Both the position numbers and the translations under genes were made by a program. From JACDAS01 sp046262415 (lineage in GTDB: Bacteria; Actinomycetota; Thermoleophilia; Gaiellales; Gaiellaceae), in contig JBHEMU010000034.1 of NCBI GenBank assembly GCA_046262415.1, positions 1 through 19,055 on the forward strand: DNA of 19,055 nucleotides. The letters run 5' to 3'. This document shows positions 8,533-17,725 of this stretch, piece after piece. The stretch's first letter is position 1; every line of letters begins with the position of its first letter. A model generated the notes under the pieces. The model ran no database searches. It saw nothing but the letters and a program-made list of their open reading frames with translations, and had not been told where the DNA came from.

Positions 8533-11225
8533 CCCTCGGAGGGTAGTCGACCGCCCTCGCCCGCCGCGAGGCGCTGGTAGAGGAAACCGCCGAGCAGGAG
8601 CACGGCGCCGACCGCGAGGAAGGAGAACGCCCGTGCCACCGAGCTGAGGAACGCGAGGTCGTACAGGAAGATCTTGGCGACGCTGGCTCCGAAGAGCGCG
8701 AAGCCCGCCAGCCGCAGCGAGCCACGGGCGCGGGTCAGCCCGAGGTAGAGGAGCGCGAGTCCGAGCAGCCCCCAGACGGCGCTGACCGCCGTGTGGCCGC
8801 GCTGGAAGCTCGTCTCCACATCGTCGAGGGAGAGCCACTCGAACAGCCCGAGGATCGACAGCGAGGCGCCGTAGACGGCGAAGCCGCCCGCGAGCCAGCG
8901 GGTGATCCTCGTCGCGCGGTTCCACGGGGCGGGCTCCTCTCGCCCGAGGAACGCGAAGCCGGCGGCGGCGGCCGCGACCGCCGCGAGGGCGGGCACGCCC
9001 GTCGCGGGCCGGGCCTGGGCGGACAGCAGGTCCTCGGGCGGGGCCAGCGCGAGGGCGAGACCGGCGCCGAGAGCGAGGTGGACGGCCGACGCGATGCGCA
9101 GCCGGCTCTCGTCCAGGCGGCCGGCCAGCCAGGCGAGCCCGGCGGCGGCGGCGGCCCACCAGGCGACGAGCGGCGTCCGCGGCAGCAGCTCGGCCGCGGC
9201 GGGTACGGCGATCAGAAGCCCTGTCGCCCAGAGGAGCGTCGACAGGTCCCGCTGGCCCGGCCGGTGGAAGAGCGCCGCGCCCAGGAATCCGAAGAGGCCA
9301 GCCAGTCCGAGGAGTGACGCACCTTCGAGGTCGATGCCGCCGACGTCGCCGTCGACCAGCGGCACGATCGCCCCCGCGGCGAAGCCGGCGCTGAGCGGTA
9401 CGGACACGAAGGTGAGCGGGTTGAGCCCGCGCAGGCGCTCGTTCAGAAGAGCGGCGGCGAGACCCGCCCCGAGCGTGACCGCCGCGACGACGGCGAACGA
9501 CGTCGAGCGGGGGCCGAGCGCGAGCGTCTCGAGGTCGAAGCCTCCGGCCTTCGCGAGCGCTGCCACGAGGAACGCGCCGCCGCCGACCTGGAGCCGGTCG
9601 GATCCACGCGCGAGCCCGGCGCCGACGACAGCCGCTCCGGTCGCCGACCACAACCCCGTCACCGCCGCGTGCCCCCAGTCGAAGGAGGAAAAGAGCTCGA
9701 GCAGGACGAGGGAGGCCGCGTACACCGTCAATGCGGGAGCGAGCCATGCGGTGCCCGCGCGCAGAGCGGGCCGGGCCAGCTCGAGATCGGCCACCGCCTT
9801 GGCGAGGAAGCGCCCGCCCTCGTCGGCCCTCGCGTCCCGCCAGGGACGGCAGTGGAAGGCGAAGGCGGCGGCGCCGGCGGCGGCCGCGACGAGGCTCAGC
9901 GCGCCCGAGGCGGGATCCGGAACGTCCCGGAAGAGATGGTCGAAGGGCGCGTCGAGGCCGAGTGCGTGGCCGACGGCAAGGACGAGGTACACGAGCGAGG
10001 CAAGCTCGTAGCGAGACTCGTCGATCCTGCGGGCGAGCCAGGCGAGCACGGCCGCCTCCGCCGCCCAGGCGATCGCGAGGGTCGCCCCGGAGAAGAGCTC
10101 CGCGAGTGCGAGCGCGGTGAGTCCGAGGGCGATCGCGCCGAGGAGGGCGCTCAGGTCACGGCGCGCCCGCTGCTGAAACAGGACTGCGCTGGACACGGCG
10201 TAGGCGGCCGCGAGGGCGAGGAGAGCGAGGCCCAGAGCCGAGACTCGCCAGGCCACCTCGTCGAGCAGGATCGCCGCGCACGTGCCGCCGGCGGCCGCCC
10301 CGAGCAGCGCGAACGAAGCCGGCAGGCGGTCGAGCCCGCTCCCGAGGCGCACCTGGAAGGAGATCGAGGCGGCCAGGTACAGCCCGGCGAAGAGGGCGGC
10401 GAGCGTCAGGGCAGCCGGCTTGGCCGCGTCGCGGGTGCCGGCAAGCGCCACGATCTGCGGAACGCTGGCGAGGCCTGCGGCGACGAGGAGGCCGCGCCAG
10501 CGCTGCAACACCGAGACGGCGATCGTCCCGGCGAGAACGATCGCGGCGAAGCCGGTGCCGAGGTCGGTAAGGCCGTGGTCGGAGGCGGCGGCGAGCGGCA
10601 CGAGCAGCGCCCCGATCAGACCGAGCCCCGCCACGATCTGCGCCGACCAGGCGATCGAGGTGGCCACGCCCACCCCGGCGATCGCGGCGGCGAGCACGAG
10701 CGCGAGCGGCCCGGGCACGAGGTCGTAGAGGGAGGCGGCGGCGAGCAGCGTCGCGTAGCCCCCCGCGATCCCCGCCGCCACGGCGGCGAGGGCGGCGTGC
10801 GTCTCTCCGAAGCGCCGCCGCAGGTAGAGGCCGCCGCCGAAGACCAGGGCCGATGCCAGGCCGCCGAGACCAACGCGGGCGGACGGTCCGATCCAACCCC
10901 GGTTGACCGCCAGCACGAAGAAGAAGAGGATCCCGAGCAGCGTAACGACGCCGCCCGCGAGGGCGAGCGCGCGGGCGCCGAGCAGCGCCGAGGGGTCGAG
11001 GGCGAGGAGGTCCCACGAACGCCTGGGCGGCGGAGGCGTTGGAGGTGTCGCACGCGGCTCGGGTCGCTTCGGGGGCTCAGCCGGCCGTGGACGGGCGGGT
11101 GAGGCGGGCGGCGAGGCAGGTGCGGCGGCGGCGCCCGCGAGGCGGCGGAGCTCGCTCAGCTCGGCCTCGAGCGCCCGCAGCTGGCGCTCGCAGCGGGCGA
11201 GGCGGTCGAGCAGCGCCGGATCCAT
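8529..11225 (-). CDS. DUF2339 family polytopic membrane protein
   Basis: The 898-residue protein starts with a short coiled coil (about 3-31, LLDRLARCERQLRALEAELS) followed by a proline-rich linker (about 34-70). After that come more than twenty hydrophobic segments up to the C-terminus. The segment RSWDLLALDPSALLGARAL, with the membrane spans that follow, matches the usual opening of DUF2339 proteins. Alternating Ala/Leu/Gly-rich spans, arginine-rich cytoplasmic turns and repeated motifs such as LAWLAxRxDESRxxxAS (seen twice, about 393-408 and 702-717) suggest an internal duplication. Function is unknown for the family. ATG at 11225 has AAGG 8 nt upstream. The 3' end overlaps rpiB by ATGA, which ties an uncharacterised membrane protein to a pentose phosphate operon. 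Confidence 0.85.
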   Translation of the reverse strand: MDPALLDRLARCERQLRALEAELSELRRLAGAAAAPASPPASPARPRPAEPPKRPEPRATPPTPPPPRRSWDLLALDPSALLGARALALAGGVVTLLGILFFFVLAVNRGWIGPSARVGLGGLASALVFGGGLYLRRRFGETHAALAAVAAGIAGGYATLLAAASLYDLVPGPLALVLAAAIAGVGVATSIAWSAQIVAGLGLIGALLVPLAAASDHGLTDLGTGFAAIVLAGTIAVSVLQRWRGLLVAAGLASVPQIVALAGTRDAAKPAALTLAALFAGLYLAASISFQVRLGSGLDRLPASFALLGAAAGGTCAAILLDEVAWRVSALGLALLALAAAYAVSSAVLFQQRARRDLSALLGAIALGLTALALAELFSGATLAIAWAAEAAVLAWLARRIDESRYELASLVYLVLAVGHALGLDAPFDHLFRDVPDPASGALSLVAAAAGAAAFAFHCRPWRDARADEGGRFLAKAVADLELARPALRAGTAWLAPALTVYAASLVLLELFSSFDWGHAAVTGLWSATGAAVVGAGLARGSDRLQVGGGAFLVAALAKAGGFDLETLALGPRSTSFAVVAAVTLGAGLAAALLNERLRGLNPLTFVSVPLSAGFAAGAIVPLVDGDVGGIDLEGASLLGLAGLFGFLGAALFHRPGQRDLSTLLWATGLLIAVPAAAELLPRTPLVAWWAAAAAGLAWLAGRLDESRLRIASAVHLALGAGLALALAPPEDLLSAQARPATGVPALAAVAAAAAGFAFLGREEPAPWNRATRITRWLAGGFAVYGASLSILGLFEWLSLDDVETSFQRGHTAVSAVWGLLGLALLYLGLTRARGSLRLAGFALFGASVAKIFLYDLAFLSSVARAFSFLAVGAVLLLGGFLYQRLAAGEGGRLPSEG

Positions 11226-11264
11226 GCACCGACCTTGTCATCCGGCGCACGAACGCGCAAGGCT

Positions 11265-11279
11265 CCGCTCGGCGAGCGG
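11265..11279. other. Short hairpin in the tkt to DUF2339 spacer
   Basis: CCGCTC and GAGCGG form a perfect 6-bp stem around GGC. It lies between repeat copy 3 and the DUF2339 start. There is no U-tract on the minus strand, so I do not call it a terminator. The rest of 11226-11306 holds only the ribosome binding region of the DUF2339 gene and no recognisable promoter. Confidence 0.35.
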
Positions 11280-11306
11280 CGGATCCGGGGCAGACGAACG
11301 GTTCCG

Positions 11307-11407
11307 CTAGGCGGCGCTTGCGACGCCGACCTCAGGAGCGCGGGCTTACCCGTGCTCCGTCTGAGCCGACCGCACGAGCGCATCCGGGTAGAGACCCACG
11401 CTCCTAG
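11307..11407 (-). repeat. REP-like hairpin repeat, copy 3, bracketed by CTAG
   Basis: This is the same roughly 100-bp unit as at 6776-6974, inverted on the plus strand, with about seven or eight differences. The terminal hairpin (11310-11327) keeps seven of its eight pairs, and the inner hairpin with GGAGC/GCTCC arms is kept. The copy has CTAG at both ends (11307-11310 and 11404-11407). The right-hand CTAG supplies the TAG stop codon of tkt (11406-11404). Confidence 0.9.
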
Positions 11408-13419
11408 CCCACGCGCTGGAGCAGCGCGAGAGCGCGCGCCGTCACGTTCTCGACCGTATAGCCGAGCTGCTCCAGCACCGTCGTGCCAGGCGCCGAGGCG
11501 CCGTAGCGGTCGAGCGAGACCGAGTCGCCGTGGTCGCCGACCCACTGCTTCCAGCCGAGCGGGACGCCAGGCTCGATCGCCAGACGGGCCTTCACCTCGG
11601 GCGGCAGGACCTCCTCGCGGTAGTCGGCGCCCTGCGCCTCGAAGAGCTCCCAGCACGGCATCGAGACGACGCGCGCGCGAACGCCCTCCTCGCCGAGCTT
11701 CCGCCCGGCCTCGAGCGCGAGGCCCACCTCGGCGCCGGTCCCGATCAGGATCAGGTCGGGATCGCCGTCGCCCTCGGCCTCCCAGAGCACGTACGCGCCG
11801 CGCTCCACTCCTGCCGCCGCCGCGAGCTCCGAGCGGTCGAGCGTCGGCACCTTCTGACGGCTCAGGGACAGCGCCACCGGGCCGTCCTCGCGCTCGAGCG
11901 CGACCTTCCACGCGTAGGAGGTCTCGTTCGCGTCGGCCGGCCGGACGAACCACAGGTTCGGGATCGCGCGCAGGGCCATGTAGTGCTCGACCGGCTGGTG
12001 CGTGGGTCCGTCCTCGCCGAGGCCGACCGAGTCGTGCGTCCACACCCAGACGACGGGCAGGTGCATCAGCGCGGACAGCCGGACGGCGGGCCGCATGTAG
12101 TCGGAGAAGATCAGGAACGTCGAGCCGTAGGGCTTGACGATGCCGCCGTGCACGGCGAGCCCGTTGACGATCGAGCCCATCGCGTGCTCGCGCACGCCGA
12201 ACGCGATGTTCCGCCCGGCGTGGGTGGCCGAGAACAGGCCGCCCCCGTCGAACTCGGTCATCGTCGAGCCGACCAGGTCGGCGGCGCCGCCGAGCATCGT
12301 CGGCACGAAGCGCTTGAACGCCTGCATCGCCTGGCCGCCGGCCTCGCGAGTCGCGAGCGTCTTCCCAGCCTCGAACTCCGGCAGCGCGGCTGCGAACCCC
12401 GCACGCGGACGGCCCGTGTGCACCTGGTCCCAGTCCTCGCGCGCGCGAGGGAACGCGGTCGTCCACGTCTCGAAGCGCTGCCTCCAGTCCTGCTCCAGCT
12501 CGATGCCGCGCTCGATCCCCCGCATGTGCTCCGCCACGTCGCCGGGCACGAGGAAGGTCGCGTCCGGGTCCCAGCCGAGCGCCTCTTTCGTCGCACGCAC
12601 CTCCTCCTCGCCGAGGGGCGCGCCGTGAGCCTTGGCCGTGTCGACCGCCTTCGGCGCCCCGAAGGCGATGTGCGAGCGGACGACGACCATCGAGGGGCGC
12701 GTGGTCTCGGCCTTCGCCGCCTCGATCGCAGCGTCCAGCGCGTCGAGGTCGTTGACGTCGTCGACCGGCTGGACGTGCCAGCCCTGGGCCTCGAGCCGAG
12801 CCCCGCGGTCCTCCGCGCTGAAGGAGATCGCGGTCGTGCCGTCAATCGTGATCCGGTTGTCGTCGTAGAAGTAGACGAGCTTGCCGAGGCCGAGCTGGCC
12901 CGCGATCGATGCCGCCTCGTTCGAGACGCCCTCCATCAAGTCCCCGTCCGAGCAGATCGCGTAGACGCGGTGGTCGACGATCTCGTGCCGGGGGCGGTTG
13001 AACCGCTCCGCGAGGAAGCGCTCGGCGATCGCCATGCCGACGCCGTTCGCGAAGCCCTGCCCGAGCGGGCCGGTCGTCGTCTCGACACCTGGCGTCAGGA
13101 AGTGCTCGGGATGCCCGGGCGTCACCGACTGCCACTGGCGGAACCGCCTCAGCTCCTCGAGCGAGACGTTGTAGCCGGTCAGGTGCAGGACCGAGTACTG
13201 GAGGATCGCCGCGTGCCCCGCGGACAGGACGAACCGGTCCCGGTCCGGCCAGGCCGGGTTCGACGGGCTGTGCCGCAGGTGCTTGGTGTAGAGCAGGTAC
13301 GCGAGCGGCGCCAGGGCCATCGCGGTGCCCGGATGGCCCGCGTTCGCCTGCTGGACGGCGTCCATCGACAGCGTCCGGATCGTGTCGATCGACAGCCGTC
13401 GAAGGTCGTTCTCGGCCAC
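11404..13419 (-). CDS. tkt: Transketolase
   Basis: The 671-residue thiamine diphosphate enzyme transfers two-carbon units between sugar phosphates. Its N-terminal domain has ANAGHPGTAM (26-35), SAGHA (66-70), GPLGQG (117-122) and the cofactor/metal motif SDGDLMEGVSNEA (157-169), with S in place of the first G of the common GDG. The pyrimidine domain includes FGVREHAMGSIVNGLAVHGG with the catalytic glutamate, and THDSVGLGEDGPTHQPVEH. The C-terminal domain ends QRVG. The start is a GTG with no clear ribosome binding site, 12 nt after the beta-helix gene, so it probably relies on coupling. The TAG stop lies in the outermost bases of repeat copy 3. It is the first pentose phosphate gene after the sugar transporter. 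Confidence 0.97.
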   Translation of the reverse strand: MAENDLRRLSIDTIRTLSMDAVQQANAGHPGTAMALAPLAYLLYTKHLRHSPSNPAWPDRDRFVLSAGHAAILQYSVLHLTGYNVSLEELRRFRQWQSVTPGHPEHFLTPGVETTTGPLGQGFANGVGMAIAERFLAERFNRPRHEIVDHRVYAICSDGDLMEGVSNEAASIAGQLGLGKLVYFYDDNRITIDGTTAISFSAEDRGARLEAQGWHVQPVDDVNDLDALDAAIEAAKAETTRPSMVVVRSHIAFGAPKAVDTAKAHGAPLGEEEVRATKEALGWDPDATFLVPGDVAEHMRGIERGIELEQDWRQRFETWTTAFPRAREDWDQVHTGRPRAGFAAALPEFEAGKTLATREAGGQAMQAFKRFVPTMLGGAADLVGSTMTEFDGGGLFSATHAGRNIAFGVREHAMGSIVNGLAVHGGIVKPYGSTFLIFSDYMRPAVRLSALMHLPVVWVWTHDSVGLGEDGPTHQPVEHYMALRAIPNLWFVRPADANETSYAWKVALEREDGPVALSLSRQKVPTLDRSELAAAAGVERGAYVLWEAEGDGDPDLILIGTGAEVGLALEAGRKLGEEGVRARVVSMPCWELFEAQGADYREEVLPPEVKARLAIEPGVPLGWKQWVGDHGDSVSLDRYGASAPGTTVLEQLGYTVENVTARALALLQRVG

Positions 13420-13431
13420 GCGCGGCGAACT

Positions 13432-14235
13432 CTACGGGGGCGAGCGGAGGCTGGCCCCGAAGAACGCCGACGTGCCCCGTGCGTTGCCGACCAGCGTGTT
13501 TCGCCTCAGGGTCGCCTGCGCGCCGAAGTGGGCCTGAATCGCGTAGCCCATGCGCGTCAGGTCGCCCGAAGCCGGGTCCGGCCTCGTCCCGGTGACCGAA
13601 TTGCGCACGATCGCGCACTGGGAGCGGTCGCCGCAGAAGATGCCGACGCCGAGCGCCTCGTCGACCCGGTTGCCCGAGATCTGCCCGAGCGACATCTCCG
13701 TGACGGCGATGCCCCGGAGCGTCGTGTCGCGGACCCTGTTGCCGCGCAGCCGGACCCGCGACGAGTGCGTGACGATGCCCTCGCGGCCGCCCAGGAGCGT
13801 GCAGCCCTCGACGAGGCTCTCGCCGCGGTCGAACGAGAAGGAGATGTCGATCCCCTGGCCCCACGGGTTCCCGACCGTGTCGACGCGGCAGTTCCGGATC
13901 GTCACGGAGGAGCGGCGGACGTGGATGCCGTCCAGCCGCGCGCCGGAGACGCGCACGCCGTCGAGCACGACCCCGGCGGACTCGTCGACGTCGATGCCGT
14001 TGAGGCCGCCGGTGACGGAGACGCCGCGCACGGTGACGCCGTCCCCGCGGATGCGGATCCCGCCCCGCACGACCGCTCCGGCCTCCCCGACCAGCTCCTC
14101 GCCCGCGGTCAGCTCGATCGGGCCCCGGTGGAGCCCCGCCGCGAGCCTCCCCTCCCCCTCCGGGCCGTCTCCGTTCGAGCCGCAGCCGGTCGCGGCCGCC
14201 AGGACGAGCGCGGCCAGCGCCGCGAGGCGCCTCAC
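13432..14235 (-). CDS. Right-handed parallel beta-helix lipoprotein
   Basis: From GTG at 14235 the product has 267 residues. It begins with a lipoprotein signal (MRRLAALAALVLAAATGC, probable lipidated C18), then a Gly/Glu-rich linker. From about residue 35 onward come short repeats typical of PbH1 beta-helix coils, such as GVSVTGGLNGIDVDESAGVV, VRVSGARLDGIHVRRSSVTI and GIVTHSSRVRLRGNRV. Surface-anchored parallel beta-helices are often polysaccharide lyases, epimerases or glycan binders. No catalytic residues can be assigned here, and the protein is short. The start codon overlaps the MalG stop (GTGA), so it is made with the importer. The G+C-rich frame continues open upstream inside malG, but the signal peptide and overlap fix the start. 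Confidence 0.85.
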   Translation of the reverse strand: MRRLAALAALVLAAATGCGSNGDGPEGEGRLAAGLHRGPIELTAGEELVGEAGAVVRGGIRIRGDGVTVRGVSVTGGLNGIDVDESAGVVLDGVRVSGARLDGIHVRRSSVTIRNCRVDTVGNPWGQGIDISFSFDRGESLVEGCTLLGGREGIVTHSSRVRLRGNRVRDTTLRGIAVTEMSLGQISGNRVDEALGVGIFCGDRSQCAIVRNSVTGTRPDPASGDLTRMGYAIQAHFGAQATLRRNTLVGNARGTSAFFGASLRSPP

Positions 14236-15083
14236 TTCACCGAGCCCGCGAGCAGGCCCTGGACGAAGTAGCGCTGGAAGGCGAAGAAGACGAGGATCGG
14301 GATCGCGAGCGAGACGAACGACGCGGGCGCGATGATCTCGATGTTGTTCCCGAACTCGGTCAGCTGGCTGAAGATCGCGACCGTGATCGGCTCCGTGTCG
14401 CGCCCGAAGGTGAGCGCGACGAGCAGGTCGTTCCAGGTCCAGAGGAACTGGAAGATCGCCAGCGAGGCGATCGCCGGCAGCCCGAGCGGCAGGATCAGGC
14501 GGAAGAAGATCCGGAACTCGGACGCGCCGTCGATACGCGCCGACTCGAGGATGTCCTTCGGGATCCCGATGAAGAAGTTCCGCAGCAGGAAGATCGCGAA
14601 CGGGAGCCCGAACGCGGTGTGGAAGAGGATCAGGCCGGGGACGGTGTCGAAGAGCGGCAGGAAGTTGTACAGCCGGAAGATCGGGATCAGCGCCATCTGG
14701 ATCGGCACGACGAGGAGCCCGATCACGACGACGAAGAGCCAGTCGCGGAGCGGGAACTCGAGCCAGGCGAACGCGTAGGCGGCGAGCGCGGCGATCATGA
14801 TCGGCAGCAGCGTGCTCCCGACCGCGACCTGGACCGTGATCCACAGCGAGCTCGTGATCTGCTCGTTCTCGAGCAGGGCGTCGTAGTTCTGCCACGTGGC
14901 GAGGCTCGGCCCGCTGATGATCTCCCACCAGCCGCGCGTGTTGTAGTCCGCAGGCGTCAGCAGCGAGGTGAAGAGCAGGCCGAGCGTCGGCACGAGCCAG
15001 AGCAGGCCGACCGCCGCCAGGAGGAGGTGTAGCGGCGTCTTCGCGGCGATGCGGACGATCCGGCCGGCGAGCGTCTCGGTCAT
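14232..15083 (-). CDS. Carbohydrate ABC transporter permease, MalG type
   Basis: The 283-residue protein has six predicted membrane segments: about 18-40, 82-106, 113-134, 147-170, 199-219 and 250-272. The EAA loop that docks on the ATPase lies at about 179-201 (ILESARIDGASEFRIFFRLI). These features place it in the MalG/CUT1 family of sugar importers. ATG at 15083 shares one base with the stop of the preceding permease (TGATG). The longer open frame upstream belongs to malF in another frame and is ignored. With the MalF-type protein it should form the membrane channel. The substrate cannot be told from the sequence. Confidence 0.94.
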   Translation of the reverse strand: MTETLAGRIVRIAAKTPLHLLLAAVGLLWLVPTLGLLFTSLLTPADYNTRGWWEIISGPSLATWQNYDALLENEQITSSLWITVQVAVGSTLLPIMIAALAAYAFAWLEFPLRDWLFVVVIGLLVVPIQMALIPIFRLYNFLPLFDTVPGLILFHTAFGLPFAIFLLRNFFIGIPKDILESARIDGASEFRIFFRLILPLGLPAIASLAIFQFLWTWNDLLVALTFGRDTEPITVAIFSQLTEFGNNIEIIAPASFVSLAIPILVFFAFQRYFVQGLLAGSVK

Positions 15084-16423
15084 CAGACCTCCCGCCGGAA
15101 GCGCCGCACGTTGAGCGCGAGGACGGGGACGACGAGCACGAACAGGAAGACGGCGAGCGCGGCGCCGAGGCCGTGGTCGTCGGCGCCGCCGAAGGAGATC
15201 CGCCACATCTGCAGCGCGATCACGCTGGCCTCGTCCTGAACCGAGCCCGGCGCGACGGAGAGGACGATGTCGAAGATCTTGAGGACGTTGATCAGCATCG
15301 TCACGAAGACGACGCTCAGCACCGGCGCGAGCAGCGGGACGGTCACGCGGCGGAACACCTGCCACTCGCCGGCACCGTCCGTGCGAGCCGCCTCGAGCAC
15401 GTCGCGCGGGATCGCCGCGAGTCCGGCCGCGATCACGACCATGGCGAACCCGGCCCAGACCCAGATGTAGGCGAGGATCAACGCCGGCGTGATCAGCTTC
15501 GGGCCGAGCCACGAGACGCCCGCGAAGCGCTTCGCGAAGGTATCCCGGCCGATGCCCGCCCGGTAGGTGCCGGGGTCGAGGTCGTCGAAGGCGAAGGCCC
15601 CGTCGTCCCCGGTCCTGGTGGTCGCGACCTTGCGCCCGTCCGCGTCCCTGAGGACGACGCTGACGCGGGGCAGGCCGAGCTCGCCCGGCTCGACCTTCCC
15701 GATCACGCCGCCGCCGGGCTTGAAGTCCCGCCAGACGACGCCGCGGATCCCCTCCCCCCGGGCGGGCAGGACCGCCTGGCGAGCTCCCTCGGGCACGTCG
15801 CCGGGCGCGATTCCTGTCAGGCCGAGGGCCGCCACGTCGCCGGGCCGAAGCGGACGGCGCAGCACGAGACCCCGCTCGGGCGACCCCACCATGTCCTGAC
15901 CCGAGGGGAAGGCCGTCGAGAGCGGCCCCGGCGGGTCGATCGCGTCCTTGACGACGGCGATCGAGGCGTTCAGGGCACCGCGGTCCGGATCCTGCTGGTC
16001 CATCACCCGCCAGATCACGCCGGCGGCGAAGAGCGAGATCGCCATCGGCATGAAGACGACGGTGCGGAACGCGATCCTCCACGCGATCCGCTCCGTCAGC
16101 ACCGCGAAGATCAGCCCGATCGCGGTCACGAGCGCGGGGACGACGAGCAGCCAGATGGCGTTGTTCTTGATCGCCCTGAAGATGACTTCGTCGGTGAAGA
16201 TCGCCTCGTAGTTCGCGAACCAGACGAAGTCGTCGCCCTCCCGGTCGAAGAAGCTGCGGACGATCGTGTTGACGGTCGGCCAGACGATCCAGACCGAGAG
16301 CAGGACGAGCGCGGGCGCCAGGAACACGGCCGTGACGAGGTGGCCGCGCCCCCGTCCGGGGGCGGCGGCGGGCGGCGCCCCCGCGGATGGGGGCGCCGCC
16401 GTGACCGACTGGCCGCCGCTCAC
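15083..16423 (-). CDS. Carbohydrate ABC transporter permease, MalF type, with inserted beta-sandwich-like domain
   Basis: The protein has 446 residues, against about 300 for most CUT1 permeases. Membrane segments lie at about 29-52, 88-110, 119-140 and 306-334, with two more after the EAA loop (about 343-363, VLEAARTDGAGEWQVFRRVT). Between the third and fourth segments is an extra region of about 160 residues (141-303) that by topology faces outward. Its second half (about 233-297) has the pattern GxVxxxxxGLPxVxVxLxDxxGxxxxxTxTxxDGxFxFxxLxPGxY. That is typical of carboxypeptidase regulatory-like or Cna-B-type domains. The start is GTG at 16423, 4 nt after the binding protein stop. The insertion is continuous with the frame, so it is not an assembly artefact visible here. 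Confidence 0.93.
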   Translation of the reverse strand: MSGGQSVTAAPPSAGAPPAAAPGRGRGHLVTAVFLAPALVLLSVWIVWPTVNTIVRSFFDREGDDFVWFANYEAIFTDEVIFRAIKNNAIWLLVVPALVTAIGLIFAVLTERIAWRIAFRTVVFMPMAISLFAAGVIWRVMDQQDPDRGALNASIAVVKDAIDPPGPLSTAFPSGQDMVGSPERGLVLRRPLRPGDVAALGLTGIAPGDVPEGARQAVLPARGEGIRGVVWRDFKPGGGVIGKVEPGELGLPRVSVVLRDADGRKVATTRTGDDGAFAFDDLDPGTYRAGIGRDTFAKRFAGVSWLGPKLITPALILAYIWVWAGFAMVVIAAGLAAIPRDVLEAARTDGAGEWQVFRRVTVPLLAPVLSVVFVTMLINVLKIFDIVLSVAPGSVQDEASVIALQMWRISFGGADDHGLGAALAVFLFVLVVPVLALNVRRFRREV

Positions 16424-16427
16424 GGTG

Positions 16428-17725
16428 CTACTTCTTGTAGGCCTTCGCCGCCGCGGCCTCGAGCTGCGCCGCGATCCCGTTCACGTTCGTCGGGGTCTGG
16501 ACGAAGTCCTGGAACAGCTTCCACATCCCCTGCCCCGCCGTCGAGCCGAAGGCCGCCGGCTGGAGGTCGGAGAGATCGAACCGGAACAGCTTCGCCTGTC
16601 CGAGCGCGGTCGCCGTCTTCCGCGTCAGCGCGTCCGAGTAGGCGCTCGGCTTCACGTTCTTGTTCGGCGAGGAGAACCCGCCGCGCTTGGCCCAGATCGT
16701 CGCGGCCTGGGGAGTCGCGAGGTAGGCGATCAGGGCCCGGACGCCCGGGTTGTCCTTCAACGCGACCACGACGTCGCCGCCGCCCATCACCGAGGCCTTG
16801 GTGGCCGGCCTGATCGAGGGGAACGGGAAGACGTTGTAGCCCGAGATCGGCTTCAGCTTGGTCGACGTGGCGACGACGCCGGGGACGAAGTCGCCCTCGA
16901 TCACCATCGCCGCCTTGGCCGGGTTCTGGAACACGTTCGACACCGACGTCGGGAAGTCCGTCTGCAGGGCGCCGGCCTTGTTCCCGAAGATGTTGGACGG
17001 GTCGCCGACGATCGTCGCCATCGTGCGGAGCGCGGCCTTCACCGACGGGTGCGTCCACTTGATCTTGTGCGCCGAGAGCCGGTCGTACAGCTTCCCGCCA
17101 GCCTGCCGCAGGTAGATGTTCTCGAACAGGTCGGTGAGCGTCCAGCCGTCGGCGCCGGCGATCGAGTAGGCCGGCGTCCCGGAGGCCTTGATCGTCTGCG
17201 CCACCCGGGCGAGGTCGCCGATCGTCGCGGGAGCCTTCACGCCCGCGTTCCTGAAGGCCTGGACGTTGTACCAGACCGTCGACTTGTTGGCTCCCTTGAA
17301 GAAGAGGCCGTACAGCTTCCCGTTGACTGACCCGAGCTGGAGCCAGACGGGGGCGAAGTTCTTCGAGATCACGCCCCTCGCGAAGGTGATCGGCTTGGCA
17401 GCGCCGCGATCGGCGAACTGCTTCATCAGGCCGGGCTGCGGGAGCGTCGCGATGTCGGGCGGGTTCCCGCCGGCGATCGCCGTCGAGACGATCTGCGGCG
17501 TGTTGTCGCCCGCGCCCTTGTAGCTGATCTTCAGCCCGGGGTTCTTCTTCTTGAACGGCGCGAGGACGGCCTCGAACGACTTCTGCTCGTCGCCCGTCCA
17601 CTTGGCGATGATCGAGATGCTGCCGGCGACGCCCTGCCGCTCGGGGGCGCCGCCGGCCGTGCCGGCGGCCGCGAGGGCCGAGAGGGCGAGCGCGAGCAGC
17701 GCCGCGAGGTACCAGTGGTGCTTCC

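Noticed and set aside
11530..14271. Long open frame (913 codons) on the plus strand opposite tkt and the beta-helix gene
   Set aside because: Same reason: an antisense shadow of transketolase, with composition typical of complementary GC-rich codons.
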